NCBI GenBank assembly: GCA_031255985.1 | Contig: JAIRRL010000170.1 | Location: forward strand, 1 to 5,329 | Source of the DNA: Gracilibacteraceae bacterium | GTDB lineage: Bacteria; Bacillota; Desulfitobacteriia; Desulfitobacteriales; Syntrophobotulaceae | Length of the DNA: 5,329 nt | Reading direction: 5' to 3' | The notes under the pieces: model-generated | The model's input: the letters and a program-made list of their open reading frames with translations, nothing else | Told to the model about the DNA's origin: nothing | Databases searched by the model: none | Made by a program: the position numbers and the translations under genes | In this document: in pieces, positions 1-5,329 of the stretch | Position numbering within the stretch: the stretch's first letter is position 1 | Layout: every line of letters begins with the position of its first letter

Positions 1-490
1 AATTTGCCGCGTAGGCCCGGTCGCCGGGATAGGGTACGCATTCGTCAAAAGCCATGACGATATCCGCTCCTATAGCCCGCTGCGCGGCCATGACGTCTTC
101 CGGGCGCAAAAATACGGACGCGCCGTCCAGATGTGAGCGAAACGCCACGCCTTCCTCGCTGATCCGGCGAAGCGCCCCCAGGCTGAATACCTGATAACCG
201 CCGCTGTCCGTCAGGATAACGCCGTCCCAATGCATGAAACGATGCAGGCCGCCGGCGCGGCGGATCAGTTCCGCTCCCGGTCGCAGATACAAATGGTAAG
301 TGTTGGCAAGAATGATCTCCGCGCCTACGCTCCGCAGTTCGGCCGGGGTCAGGGTTTTCACGGCCGCCTGAGTACCGACCGGCATAAAGCATGGCGTTTC
401 CACCGGGCCGCGCGGCGTGTGCAATCTGCCGCGGCGGGCGCGGGAACCGTCGTCGCGTTTGACGATTTCCAGATGCGCGGCAGCCGTCAT
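1..490 (-). CDS. tgt: queuine/preQ1 tRNA-guanine transglycosylase, N-terminal part (cut by window edge)
   Basis: Bacterial Tgt swaps the guanine at wobble position 34 of GUN-anticodon tRNAs (Asp, Asn, His, Tyr) for preQ1 in the cytosol, a step of queuosine synthesis. I translated 163 codons; the 3' part lies left of the window. Visible family signatures are GRLHTPRG (21-28), ETPCFMPVGT (31-40), NTYHLYLRPG (63-72), LTDSGGYQVFSL (93-104) and MAFDEC (146-151). D95 and D149 have the 54-residue spacing of the active-site and substrate-binding aspartates of the Zymomonas enzyme (D102, D156). The nucleophilic Asp and the zinc site are expected outside the window. The chosen ATG overlaps the rluD stop as ATGA, which suggests translational coupling; a GGGGA lies about 11 bases upstream. 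A second in-frame ATG at 502 would add four residues (MFAV) but has no well-spaced ribosome site, and a TAA closes the frame just upstream. Identity is very secure; the exact start is less so. Confidence 0.96.
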   Translation of the reverse strand, partial: MTAAAHLEIVKRDDGSRARRGRLHTPRGPVETPCFMPVGTQAAVKTLTPAELRSVGAEIILANTYHLYLRPGAELIRRAGGLHRFMHWDGVILTDSGGYQVFSLGALRRISEEGVAFRSHLDGASVFLRPEDVMAAQRAIGADIVMAFDECVPYPGDRAYAAN

Positions 491-1524
491 GACCGCAAAC
501 ATCCCCGCATAATCTTACCATCAGCCGCCGCTTTTTTCAATGTTTTTTCCGGGGCAATTGACGTTTTCACGGAAAAAAAGTCAAGCAAAGCCGCGAAATC
601 CGGCGGCGGCGGCGCATGAAACTCAAGTTCCGCCCCGGTGCGGGGATGACGGAAGCCCAGAGTCTCCGCATGCAGCATCTGCCCCCGCTCGGCCATAAAA
701 TGGCGGCGGCCGCCGTAAAGAGGGTCGCCCAGCACCGGATGACCGATATAATCCATATGCACCCTGATTTGATGAGTGCGGCCGGTTTCCAGGCGGGCGC
801 TGATTTCCGCGCAGGCGGGTTTCTGTTCACTCCGGCGGGGAAAATAACGCAACACCCGGTAATGAGTTATCGCCGCCCTCCCCCGCCCCGGCTGAACTGA
901 CATTTTTTTCCTGTCATGGAGAGAGCGGCTGATGGGGGCGTCTATCGTACCGGCGGGGCCGGGGGCCAAGCCCCAGACTACGGCGCGATAGAGACGCCGC
1001 ATACTGTGGGCCTGAATCTGGCTTGCCAGTCCGTGGTGGGCGGCGTCGTTTTTGGCCACGACGAGAAGCCCGGACGTATCTTTGTCAATGCGATGCACGA
1101 TGCCGGGGCGGACGGGGCCGTTCAGGGCGGAAAGCTCCCGGCCGCGATAGAGCAGAGCGTGTACCAAAGTGCCCGTCCAGGCCCCCGGCGCCGGATGGAC
1201 GACCATGCCCCGCGGCTTGTTCACCACGAGCAAATCCCCGTCCTCGTAAATCACGTCCAGCGGTATGTTTTCCGGCGTCAAAACGGAGACGGGCGGCGGC
1301 GGCGGGCACATGGAGGCTTGATCTCCAGGCCGCAGGCGGTAATTAGCTTTTCGTTCCCGCCCGTTCACGCGCACCCGGTCGGCTTGAATCATTTTTTGGA
1401 CAAAAGCGCGGCTTAACCCTGTTCGTTCCGCCAGCGCCGCGTCCAGGCGCTCCCCCGCCTCCAGGCTCACCTCCCGCCAGCTCTCGCGGCGCGGCGCGGC
1501 CGCGAATTCCCCGTCTTTCATCAT
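487..1524 (-). CDS. rluD: RluA/RluD-family 23S rRNA pseudouridine synthase
   Basis: The protein has 345 residues. An S4 RNA-binding domain spans about residues 18-72 (VSLEAGERLDAAL, then SRAFVQKMIQADRVRVNG). The pseudouridine synthase catalytic domain follows, with DGDLLVVNKPRGMVVHPAPG (95-114), the catalytic loop HRIDKDTSGLL (144-154, catalytic Asp D147), ETGRTHQIRVHM (246-257) and GHPVLGDPLYGG (261-272). The family isomerises uridines in rRNA; RluD itself modifies helix 69 of 23S rRNA. The exact target cannot be read here, and the B. subtilis type is called YlyB. The start is ATGATG, its first ATG overlapping the lspA stop, with GGGAG 7 bases upstream. An open frame continues upstream through lspA but is out of frame with that gene and has no family similarity. 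Oddity: the usual family end is near LLDFF (313-317), yet about 28 further Lys/Ala-rich residues follow immediately after a T7 run. The family call is secure; the RluD subtype is likely. Confidence 0.95.
   Translation of the reverse strand: MMKDGEFAAAPRRESWREVSLEAGERLDAALAERTGLSRAFVQKMIQADRVRVNGRERKANYRLRPGDQASMCPPPPPVSVLTPENIPLDVIYEDGDLLVVNKPRGMVVHPAPGAWTGTLVHALLYRGRELSALNGPVRPGIVHRIDKDTSGLLVVAKNDAAHHGLASQIQAHSMRRLYRAVVWGLAPGPAGTIDAPISRSLHDRKKMSVQPGRGRAAITHYRVLRYFPRRSEQKPACAEISARLETGRTHQIRVHMDYIGHPVLGDPLYGGRRHFMAERGQMLHAETLGFRHPRTGAELEFHAPPPPDFAALLDFFSVKTSIAPEKTLKKAAADGKIMRGCLRS
543..578. repeat. AT-rich perfect inverted repeat in the 3' end of rluD
   Basis: TTTTTTCC at 543-550 is perfectly complementary to GGAAAAAA at 571-578, with a 20-base spacer. 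It lies in the part of rluD encoding the unusual C-terminal tail, about 55-90 bases before the tgt start. The mRNA could form an 8-bp, mostly A-U stem, which would be weak with so large a loop. It has no GC-rich stem followed by a U-run, so I do not call it a terminator. It may simply reflect two Lys/Phe-coding homopolymer runs. Confidence 0.45.
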
Positions 1525-1985
1525 TTCTCCGCTCCCGCCTGTCTTTTTTCCTCCCGCAGCACAATGAAACAGAGCAAAATCCCGCTGACCACTATGGCGC
1601 TGTCCGCCAGATTGAATATATACGACCAAATCCGGAAATCCAGAAAATCCACTACTTCTCCGATCGTCAACCGGTCGAACAGATTCCCGGCCGCGCCGCC
1701 CGCGATAAGACCGACGCAACAGCCGGCCGCCGCCGGCAGCGCCATGACTTGGCGGCGAAAAATAATCAGCGCGCCGAGCGCCGCAAAACCGACTGCGGCA
1801 AAAAACCAGCTTTGCTCCGGCAGGAAACCGAAAGCCGCGCCAGGGTTCAGAATATAGGTCAAATGAAAAAAACCGGGAATAACCGGGATACTGTCTCCGA
1901 TCTCCATATGTCCGCGTACCCAATATTTAGCGGCGCGATCCGCAAAAAAGACCGCCGCCAAAGGAATCCAAATTCGCGTCCCCAA
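1521..1985 (-). CDS. lspA: lipoprotein signal peptidase (signal peptidase II)
   Basis: LspA is an inner-membrane aspartyl protease that removes the signal peptide from diacylglyceryl-modified prolipoproteins. The 154-residue length is normal. Four hydrophobic segments are visible (about 7-23, 60-77, 83-103, 123-143). Family motifs are NPGAAFGF (47-54), AGGAAGNLFDR (95-105), VVDFLDF (111-117) and FNLADSAI (124-131). The catalytic aspartate pair should be D113 and D128, by analogy with known LspA structures. The start is TTG: AGGTG lies 5 bases upstream, and an in-frame TAA sits about 20 bases before it with no ATG or GTG between. The C-terminus is a short charged tail whose TGA stop overlaps the rluD start as ATGA. 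lspA next to an rluD-type gene is a common Firmicute arrangement. The gene lies 26 bases after the pduL stop, so it is probably co-transcribed. The call is secure. Confidence 0.97.
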   Translation of the reverse strand: MGTRIWIPLAAVFFADRAAKYWVRGHMEIGDSIPVIPGFFHLTYILNPGAAFGFLPEQSWFFAAVGFAALGALIIFRRQVMALPAAAGCCVGLIAGGAAGNLFDRLTIGEVVDFLDFRIWSYIFNLADSAIVVSGILLCFIVLREEKRQAGAEK

Positions 1986-1990
1986 CTCAA

Positions 1991-1995
1991 CACCT
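1991..1995 (-). promoter_or_regulatory. ribosome binding site that sets the TTG start of lspA
   Basis: On the minus strand AGGTG precedes TTG by 5 bases, within the pduL-lspA gap. No ATG or GTG in the lspA frame lies between the preceding in-frame stop and this TTG, so the site supports the non-ATG start. Confidence 0.7.
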
Positions 1996-2013
1996 AAAAT
2001 CTCTTAAAATCTC
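1995..2013. repeat. short tandem direct repeat TAAAATCTC in the pduL-lspA junction
   Basis: TAAAATCTC occurs at 1995-2003 and again at 2005-2013, a 10-base period. The second copy reaches into the TGA stop of pduL and the first touches the lspA ribosome site. It is AT-rich against a GC-rich background. It could be a local duplication or chance; no function can be assigned. Confidence 0.5.
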
Positions 2014-2593
2014 AGTCAATGATGATAATGGCCCGGTCGCCGTTTCTGGCGTCGAGACAATTAGCTTCGTCCGTGTCGATATGCAGATCCAGCGCATAAT
2101 CGCCGCGAACGCGCACAAGCACCTGTTCCAAAACGCCGCCCCTCGGCCCGTCCAGCCGGAACTTTACGATTTGCTGATCACAGAGCCCGTATTCCGCCGC
2201 TTCCTCCAGACTGCTGTGCAGATGGCGCTGCGCGCGGATTACACCGCGCGGAATCGTGACGCGGGCGCCGCTTGGCCCTTCCAAAATCAAGCCTTCCGTT
2301 CCCTCCAGATTGCCGGAATCGCGCAACGCCGCTTTGACCCCGATTCGCATCGCGTCAGTTTGAGCCAGCTCCACCTGGGTTTCAGAGCGGATCGGCCCTA
2401 AGACCCGCACATTTGGCAGCGAACCTTTCGGGCCGATCAAATTCACCGTTTCCGCGCAGGCAAATTGTCCCGGCTGGCTAAGATCCTTAGTCTTGGTCAA
2501 ACTGTGTTCCGCTCCGAACAGCGCCGCCAAATCAGCCGCCGAAAGATGCAGATGCTTGTTGGACACGCCTATATTGACCGAAAAAGACCGCAT
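2012..2593 (-). CDS. pduL: PduL-type phosphate propanoyl/acetyltransferase
   Basis: PduL enzymes interconvert acyl-CoA plus phosphate and acyl-phosphate plus CoA and are unrelated to the classical Pta. The 193-residue protein has the duplicated beta-barrel family signatures: GVSNKHLHLS (9-18), TKTKDLSQPGQFA (33-45), VRVLGPIRSETQVEL (62-76), ALRDSG (89-94), RHLHSS (123-128) and LHIDTDEAN (170-178). The candidate zinc ligands H14, H16, E75, H124, H126 and H171, plus the phosphate-contacting R69, all have the spacing I recall from the R. palustris PduL structure, so the enzyme looks intact. The N-terminus is only about 7 residues before the first motif, so there is no microcompartment encapsulation peptide and it is probably cytosolic. 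I chose the ATG with GGGGG 10 bases upstream. A TTG at 2602 would add three residues and has AGG 8 bases upstream. It heads the lspA-rluD-tgt run. The substrate (acetyl- or propionyl-CoA) cannot be decided. Confidence 0.94.
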   Translation of the reverse strand: MRSFSVNIGVSNKHLHLSAADLAALFGAEHSLTKTKDLSQPGQFACAETVNLIGPKGSLPNVRVLGPIRSETQVELAQTDAMRIGVKAALRDSGNLEGTEGLILEGPSGARVTIPRGVIRAQRHLHSSLEEAAEYGLCDQQIVKFRLDGPRGGVLEQVLVRVRGDYALDLHIDTDEANCLDARNGDRAIIIID

Positions 2594-2603
2594 AGAAGGC
2601 AAT

Positions 2604-2613
2604 CCCCCTTCCT
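2604..2613 (-). promoter_or_regulatory. purine-rich ribosome binding region of pduL
   Basis: On the minus strand AGGAAGGGGG precedes the pduL start. The G-run is 10 bases from ATG 2593, while the leading AGG is 8 bases from the alternative TTG 2602. It therefore does not decide between the two starts. Confidence 0.5.
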
Positions 2614-2639
2614 CTCTGTTCCCTCCGTTCCATACCCTA

Positions 2640-2667
2640 ATTATAGCAGAGGTTTTGAATTATGCAA
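2640..2667 (-). promoter_or_regulatory. extended -10 sigma-A promoter for the pduL-lspA-rluD-tgt operon
   Basis: On the minus strand a perfect TATAAT (2640-2645) is directly preceded by TGC (2646-2648), an extended -10. A weak -35 TTGCAT (2662-2667) lies 16 bases upstream. Transcription would start near 2633, giving a leader of about 40 bases to the pduL ATG. The segment is AT-rich compared with the flanking genes. It is predicted by eye from consensus. Confidence 0.72.
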
Positions 2668-2683
2668 TCACCTTAATCGATTG
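2665..2683. promoter_or_regulatory. possible operator between the divergent promoters
   Basis: CAATC (2665-2669) and GATTG (2679-2683) form an inverted repeat with a 9-base spacer, and AATCGATT (2675-2682) is a perfect 8-base palindrome inside it. The element touches both predicted -35 hexamers, where a regulator could control both directions. There is no regulator gene in the window and the arms are short, so this is tentative. Confidence 0.25.
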
Positions 2684-2709
2684 ACGGATTCCGCCCCCTG
2701 TGTTATTGT
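2681..2709 (+). promoter_or_regulatory. extended -10 promoter for the esterase gene
   Basis: TTGACG (2681-2686, five of six matches to TTGACA), a 17-base spacer, then TATTGT (2704-2709, four of six) preceded by TGT (2701-2703), an extended -10. The start would fall near 2715-2717, so the leader is only about 16-18 bases. This placement excludes the in-frame GTG at 2700 as the start of the downstream gene, because it would lie inside the promoter. Confidence 0.65.
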
Positions 2710-2716
2710 ATGCTGG

Positions 2717-2723
2717 AAAGGGG
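2717..2723 (+). promoter_or_regulatory. ribosome binding site of the esterase gene
   Basis: AAAGGGG ends 9 bases before ATG 2733 and supports that start. It would lie at the very 5' end of the predicted transcript. Confidence 0.6.
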
Positions 2724-2732
2724 CGAATCGCC

Positions 2733-3767
2733 ATGTTTGAACCTTACGAAAACCTAACCGGCTATATGCCGCCTTTGGAACGGGAAATAGATTTTGAGCC
2801 GTTCTGGGAAAACAGTTTGCGGGAATTGGCCGCCGGAGAGCGATATTCTGTCCGGCCTGAGCAGGAGACGGATATATTCGTCTGGCAGGAAACCGATTGC
2901 CGCTACCCCCTGGCTCAGGTGCGGGCGCGCTCCGTCACGCTCACCGCCATTGACGGCGCGCCGCTGCGCGGTCTCTACCTTTGTCCGGCCGCCGCCAGCG
3001 CGGAAAATCCGGTTCCCGGCCTCATCCGCTGGCACGGCTATTCTTCCAATCACGGGAATATTTGTGAAATTCTGCCTTGGGCGCTCATGGGTTACGCCGT
3101 TCTGGCGCTGGACGTCCGCGGCCAAACCGGAGACAGTCCCGACTTTTATCAGGATAAAACCGGTTCTTACTCCGGCTGGATGACCCGCGGGCTTGATTCT
3201 CCGAAAAACTATTATTACCGCCGAGTTTATCTGGACGCCGTTCAGGCGGCGGTGGCGCTGAGCCGCCGCCCGGAAACCAATTCTTTCCTGGCGTTTTTCG
3301 GCAATAGCCAGGGCGCCGGAATTTCCGTCGCCGCCGCCGCTCTGCTCGCCCGTTTCCGCATGGCGTTTCCCGACTGGCCGACGCCGTCCGCCTTAGGACT
3401 CGGCACGCCTTTTCTCACCCATTTTTCTCTGGCGCTGACTGAGCAGAGCGGCGGTCCCCTGGATGAATTCGGCTTGTATTTTCGGCTGCGCGATCCGCTC
3501 CGCCGCGCGGAAAAACAAATCCTCCGCCTTCTCAGCTATTTTGACGTCATGAATTTCGCGCCCTGGGTCACATGTCCGGCGCTTATCGGCGTCGCCCTCA
3601 AAGACACGGTCTCGCCCCCGCCGGCCGCATTCGCGCTGGTCAATCATCTGGGCGGTCAGCGCGAAGTGTGCGTATACCCTGATTACGGGCATGAACGCAT
3701 AGACCCCTATCTGGACAGGCTCATCCTGTTCATGACCGAACAGGCGCAGGCCTCAGGCAGAATATGA
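2733..3767 (+). CDS. CE7-family acetyl xylan esterase / cephalosporin-C deacetylase-like hydrolase
   Basis: This 344-residue alpha/beta hydrolase belongs to carbohydrate esterase family 7 (AXE1). Family members remove acetyl groups from acetylated xylo-oligosaccharides, other sugars and cephalosporin C, usually in the cytosol as oligomers. No signal peptide is visible, which fits. Family signatures are DFEPFWENSL (20-29), the oxyanion-side WHGYSSN (100-106), the CE7 RGQ motif in DVRGQTGDSPD (127-137), GWMTRGLDSPKNYYYRRVYLD (148-168), the nucleophile elbow GNSQG (190-194, S192), TPFL (225-228), LSYFDVMNFAP (267-277), the acid D291 in LKDTVSPP, and the catalytic HE in GHE (319-321, H320). The triad S192-D291-H320 is complete. 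It is slightly longer than the usual 320 or so residues, with extra sequence near 45-75 and 208-222. The elbow has Asn where the family usually has Gly (GGSQG). It has its own promoter, divergent from pduL, and its 3' end overlaps feoB. The natural substrate is unknown. Confidence 0.92.
   Translation: MFEPYENLTGYMPPLEREIDFEPFWENSLRELAAGERYSVRPEQETDIFVWQETDCRYPLAQVRARSVTLTAIDGAPLRGLYLCPAAASAENPVPGLIRWHGYSSNHGNICEILPWALMGYAVLALDVRGQTGDSPDFYQDKTGSYSGWMTRGLDSPKNYYYRRVYLDAVQAAVALSRRPETNSFLAFFGNSQGAGISVAAAALLARFRMAFPDWPTPSALGLGTPFLTHFSLALTEQSGGPLDEFGLYFRLRDPLRRAEKQILRLLSYFDVMNFAPWVTCPALIGVALKDTVSPPPAAFALVNHLGGQREVCVYPDYGHERIDPYLDRLILFMTEQAQASGRI
3725..3744. other. perfect hairpin at the convergent esterase/feoB junction
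   Basis: CCTGTTC (3725-3731) pairs with GAACAGG (3738-3744) around a 6-base loop. It lies in the last codons of the esterase gene and begins 8 bases past the feoB stop on the minus strand. A U-run follows on neither strand, so it is not a standard intrinsic terminator. It could protect or define the 3' ends of either transcript. GCCTCAGGC (3750-3758) beside it is a second small inverted repeat. Confidence 0.4.
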
Positions 3768-5329
3768 GGTCGGCGCGGGGCGAAACAGCATAAACAGGAA
3801 CAAGGCCGCCGCCGCGATCGCGACGACGCTTCCCAATCCGAAGCCGGCGCCGGAAAAAAGGCTGCCAAACTGATAAATCATCAGGGCAATAATATAAGCA
3901 AAACCGCATTGGTAGGCGATCGCCGTCCAGAACCACTTCCGGTTGTTCATCTCCCGGCGGATCGCGCCCATGGCGGCGAAGCAGGGCGCGCACAGCAGAT
4001 TAAAGACGAGAAACGAGTAGGCCGAGAGAGGGGTCATCGCCGCCGAGAGCTGCCCCCATATTTCCGCGCCGTCTTCGCCGATCTCCGCAAAACCGTAGAG
4101 AATACCGAAGGTTCCCACTATATTTTCCTTCGCGATCAGCCCTGTAATCGCCGCGACGGCGGATTTCCAGTCCCCCCAGCCGACAGGCGCGAATATCCAG
4201 GCGATGGCGGAACCGAGCCGCGCCAGTATGCTGTCCTGCATGGCGACCATGCCGAAACCGCCGTCCGCGAAGCCAAAACTCGACATAAACCACACCAGCA
4301 TCGTCGCCAGGAGAATAATCGTGCCGGCCCGGCGAATGAACGACCAGCCGCGTTCCCACATACTCCGCAGCACATTGACCAAAGTCGGCATATGGTAGGC
4401 TGGCAGTTCCATCACAAACGGGGCCGCGTCGCCGGAAAACATCTTTGTTTTTTTGAGGATAATGCCGGAACAAAGGATAGCGGCAATCCCCACGAAATAA
4501 GCGCTGGGCGCCACCCACCACGCCCCGTTGAACAGGGCGCCGGCGATAAGGGCGATGATCGGCAGTTTGGCGCCGCAAGGGATAAAAGTCGTGGTCATGA
4601 TCGTGATCCTGCGGTCGCGCTCATTCTCAATCGTCCGGGAGGCCATGATTCCCGGAACGCCGCAGCCCGTGCCGATTAAAATCGGAATAAACGATTTCCC
4701 CGACAGGCCAAATCGCCTGAATATTCTGTCCATTATAAAGGCAATCCTCGCCATATAACCGCAAGCCTCTAAAAAGGCGAGAAAAGCGAACAAAATCAGC
4801 ATTTGAGGCACAAAGCCCAATACGGCGCCAACGCCCGCGACTATGCCGTCAATCAGCAGGCCGTGCAGCCAGGCGGGGCAGTTCGCCGCTTCCAGGGCGC
4901 CGGCCAGCAAAGTGGGTACGCCGGGAATCCGCAGGCCAAACAATTGCCAGCCATCGCCGAACACTCCCTCGTTCGCCCAATCTGTCACAACAGTTCCCAG
5001 GCTCGTCACCGAAACGAAATAAACAATAAACCTCACCGCCGCAAAAATCGGCAAAGCCAGCCAACGGTTCGTGACGACCCTGTCAATCTTGTCCGAAACA
5101 CTGAGAGCGCCTTTGTTTTTGATCCAGCGGCAGTCTTTGATGATGGAGCTTATATAGGCGTAGCGCTCGGAGGTGATGACGCTCTCGCTGTCGTCGTCCA
5201 TTTCCGTTTCGCACAGTTCTATATCGTGTTCGATATGATCAAGCATCTCCCGACCGAGATCCAGTTTTTGCCTTATTTTCTCATCCCGCTCAAACAGCTT
5301 GATCGCGAACCAGCGCTGCCGTTCCTCCG
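3753..5329 (-). CDS. feoB: ferrous iron transporter FeoB, C-terminal membrane part (5' end beyond the window)
   Basis: FeoB imports Fe(II) across the cytoplasmic membrane under control of an N-terminal G-protein domain. The frame is open to the right edge, giving 524 visible residues. The first 27 codons (RWFAIKLFERDEKI and following) belong to the helical region after the G domain, so the ATG at 5246 is internal and not the start. In numbering from the first full codon, a charged linker (about 28-85) ends in SDKIDRVVTNRWLALP. Multiple membrane helices follow, with the first Gate motif GTGCGVPGIMASRT (219-232), FIPCGAKLPI (248-257), the FeoB_C core with ELPAYHMPTL (307-316), GLIAKENIVGTFGILYG (396-412), and the second Gate end with LLCAPCFAAMGAIRRE (444-459) and YQCGFAYIIALMIYQFG (472-488). 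The Gate cysteines are present and there is no break. The G domain and any feoA lie outside the window. The 3' end overlaps the convergent esterase gene by 15 bases. Confidence 0.96.
   Translation of the reverse strand, partial: EERQRWFAIKLFERDEKIRQKLDLGREMLDHIEHDIELCETEMDDDSESVITSERYAYISSIIKDCRWIKNKGALSVSDKIDRVVTNRWLALPIFAAVRFIVYFVSVTSLGTVVTDWANEGVFGDGWQLFGLRIPGVPTLLAGALEAANCPAWLHGLLIDGIVAGVGAVLGFVPQMLILFAFLAFLEACGYMARIAFIMDRIFRRFGLSGKSFIPILIGTGCGVPGIMASRTIENERDRRITIMTTTFIPCGAKLPIIALIAGALFNGAWWVAPSAYFVGIAAILCSGIILKKTKMFSGDAAPFVMELPAYHMPTLVNVLRSMWERGWSFIRRAGTIILLATMLVWFMSSFGFADGGFGMVAMQDSILARLGSAIAWIFAPVGWGDWKSAVAAITGLIAKENIVGTFGILYGFAEIGEDGAEIWGQLSAAMTPLSAYSFLVFNLLCAPCFAAMGAIRREMNNRKWFWTAIAYQCGFAYIIALMIYQFGSLFSGAGFGLGSVVAIAAAALFLFMLFRPAPTSYSA

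Noticed and set aside
45..521. 158-codon minus-strand open frame at the left edge
   Set aside because: It is the out-of-frame shadow of tgt; the neighbouring frame carries clear Tgt motifs continuing past the window edge.
916..1416. 166-codon plus-strand open frame antisense to rluD
   Set aside because: It has no family signature and no convincing ribosome site, and mirrors the conserved rluD coding sequence.
1525..1923. Upstream extension of the rluD frame through lspA (about 133 extra codons)
   Set aside because: It overlaps lspA in another frame and has no S4 or pseudouridine synthase similarity. The ATG overlapping the lspA stop has a good ribosome site and leaves a normal S4 N-terminus.
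2700..2732. GTG at 2700 as start of the esterase
   Set aside because: It falls within the predicted promoter spacer and -10 region and has no ribosome site, whereas ATG 2733 has AAAGGGG at good spacing and matches the family N-terminus.
3725..3760. Intrinsic terminator between the esterase gene and feoB
   Set aside because: The hairpin is perfect, but no T-run follows it on either strand and it lies within coding sequence.
3909..4679. 256-codon plus-strand open frame antisense to feoB
   Set aside because: It is rich in Arg, His, Gly and Pro with no recognisable motif, and lies wholly opposite a strongly conserved FeoB membrane region. This is a typical GC-rich antisense shadow.
5244..5246. 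ATG at 5246 as the start of feoB
   Set aside because: The same frame stays open to the right edge and encodes RWFAIKLFERDEKI-like sequence typical of the FeoB region after the G domain, so this Met is internal.

Overview
This is a GC-rich, densely packed bacterial window with six protein genes, two of them cut by the window edges. I see no RNA gene, mobile element or CRISPR array. The features suggest an anaerobic Firmicute (Clostridia or Negativicutes-like). These are the lspA-rluD gene pair, a PduL-type phosphotransacylase, a cytosolic CE7 acetyl esterase, a FeoB ferrous-iron transporter with the linker style I associate with gut anaerobes, and a TTG start with a good Shine-Dalgarno. The lineage is an inference and I cannot name a genus.

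Layout. Positions 1-2593, minus strand: a four-gene run transcribed right to left, pduL (phosphate acyltransferase) - lspA (signal peptidase II) - rluD-type 23S rRNA pseudouridine synthase - tgt (tRNA-guanine transglycosylase, cut by the left edge). lspA/rluD and rluD/tgt each share a 4-base ATGA stop/start overlap, and only 26 bases separate pduL from lspA. The run is therefore very probably one operon starting at an extended -10 promoter near 2640-2667. Positions 2594-2732 form a compact divergent promoter region. Positions 2733-3767, plus strand: a CE7-family carbohydrate/acetyl esterase with its own extended -10 promoter and a very short leader. Positions 3753-5329, minus strand: the C-terminal two thirds or so of FeoB, cut by the right edge. 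Its last codons overlap the end of the esterase gene tail to tail by 15 bases.

How the genes fit together. lspA, rluD and tgt are housekeeping functions (lipoprotein maturation, rRNA and tRNA modification). pduL would interconvert acyl-CoA and acyl-phosphate, normally together with an acetate kinase, and the divergent esterase releases acetate from acetylated sugars. A metabolic link between the last two is attractive but is only inference from adjacency. FeoB is a separate iron-uptake locus.

I found no clearly novel system. The points most worth a second look are a T7 run in rluD where one lost base would restore a conventional C-terminus, the convergent esterase/feoB overlap with a hairpin at the junction, and a stand-alone PduL without an encapsulation peptide at the head of a housekeeping operon.
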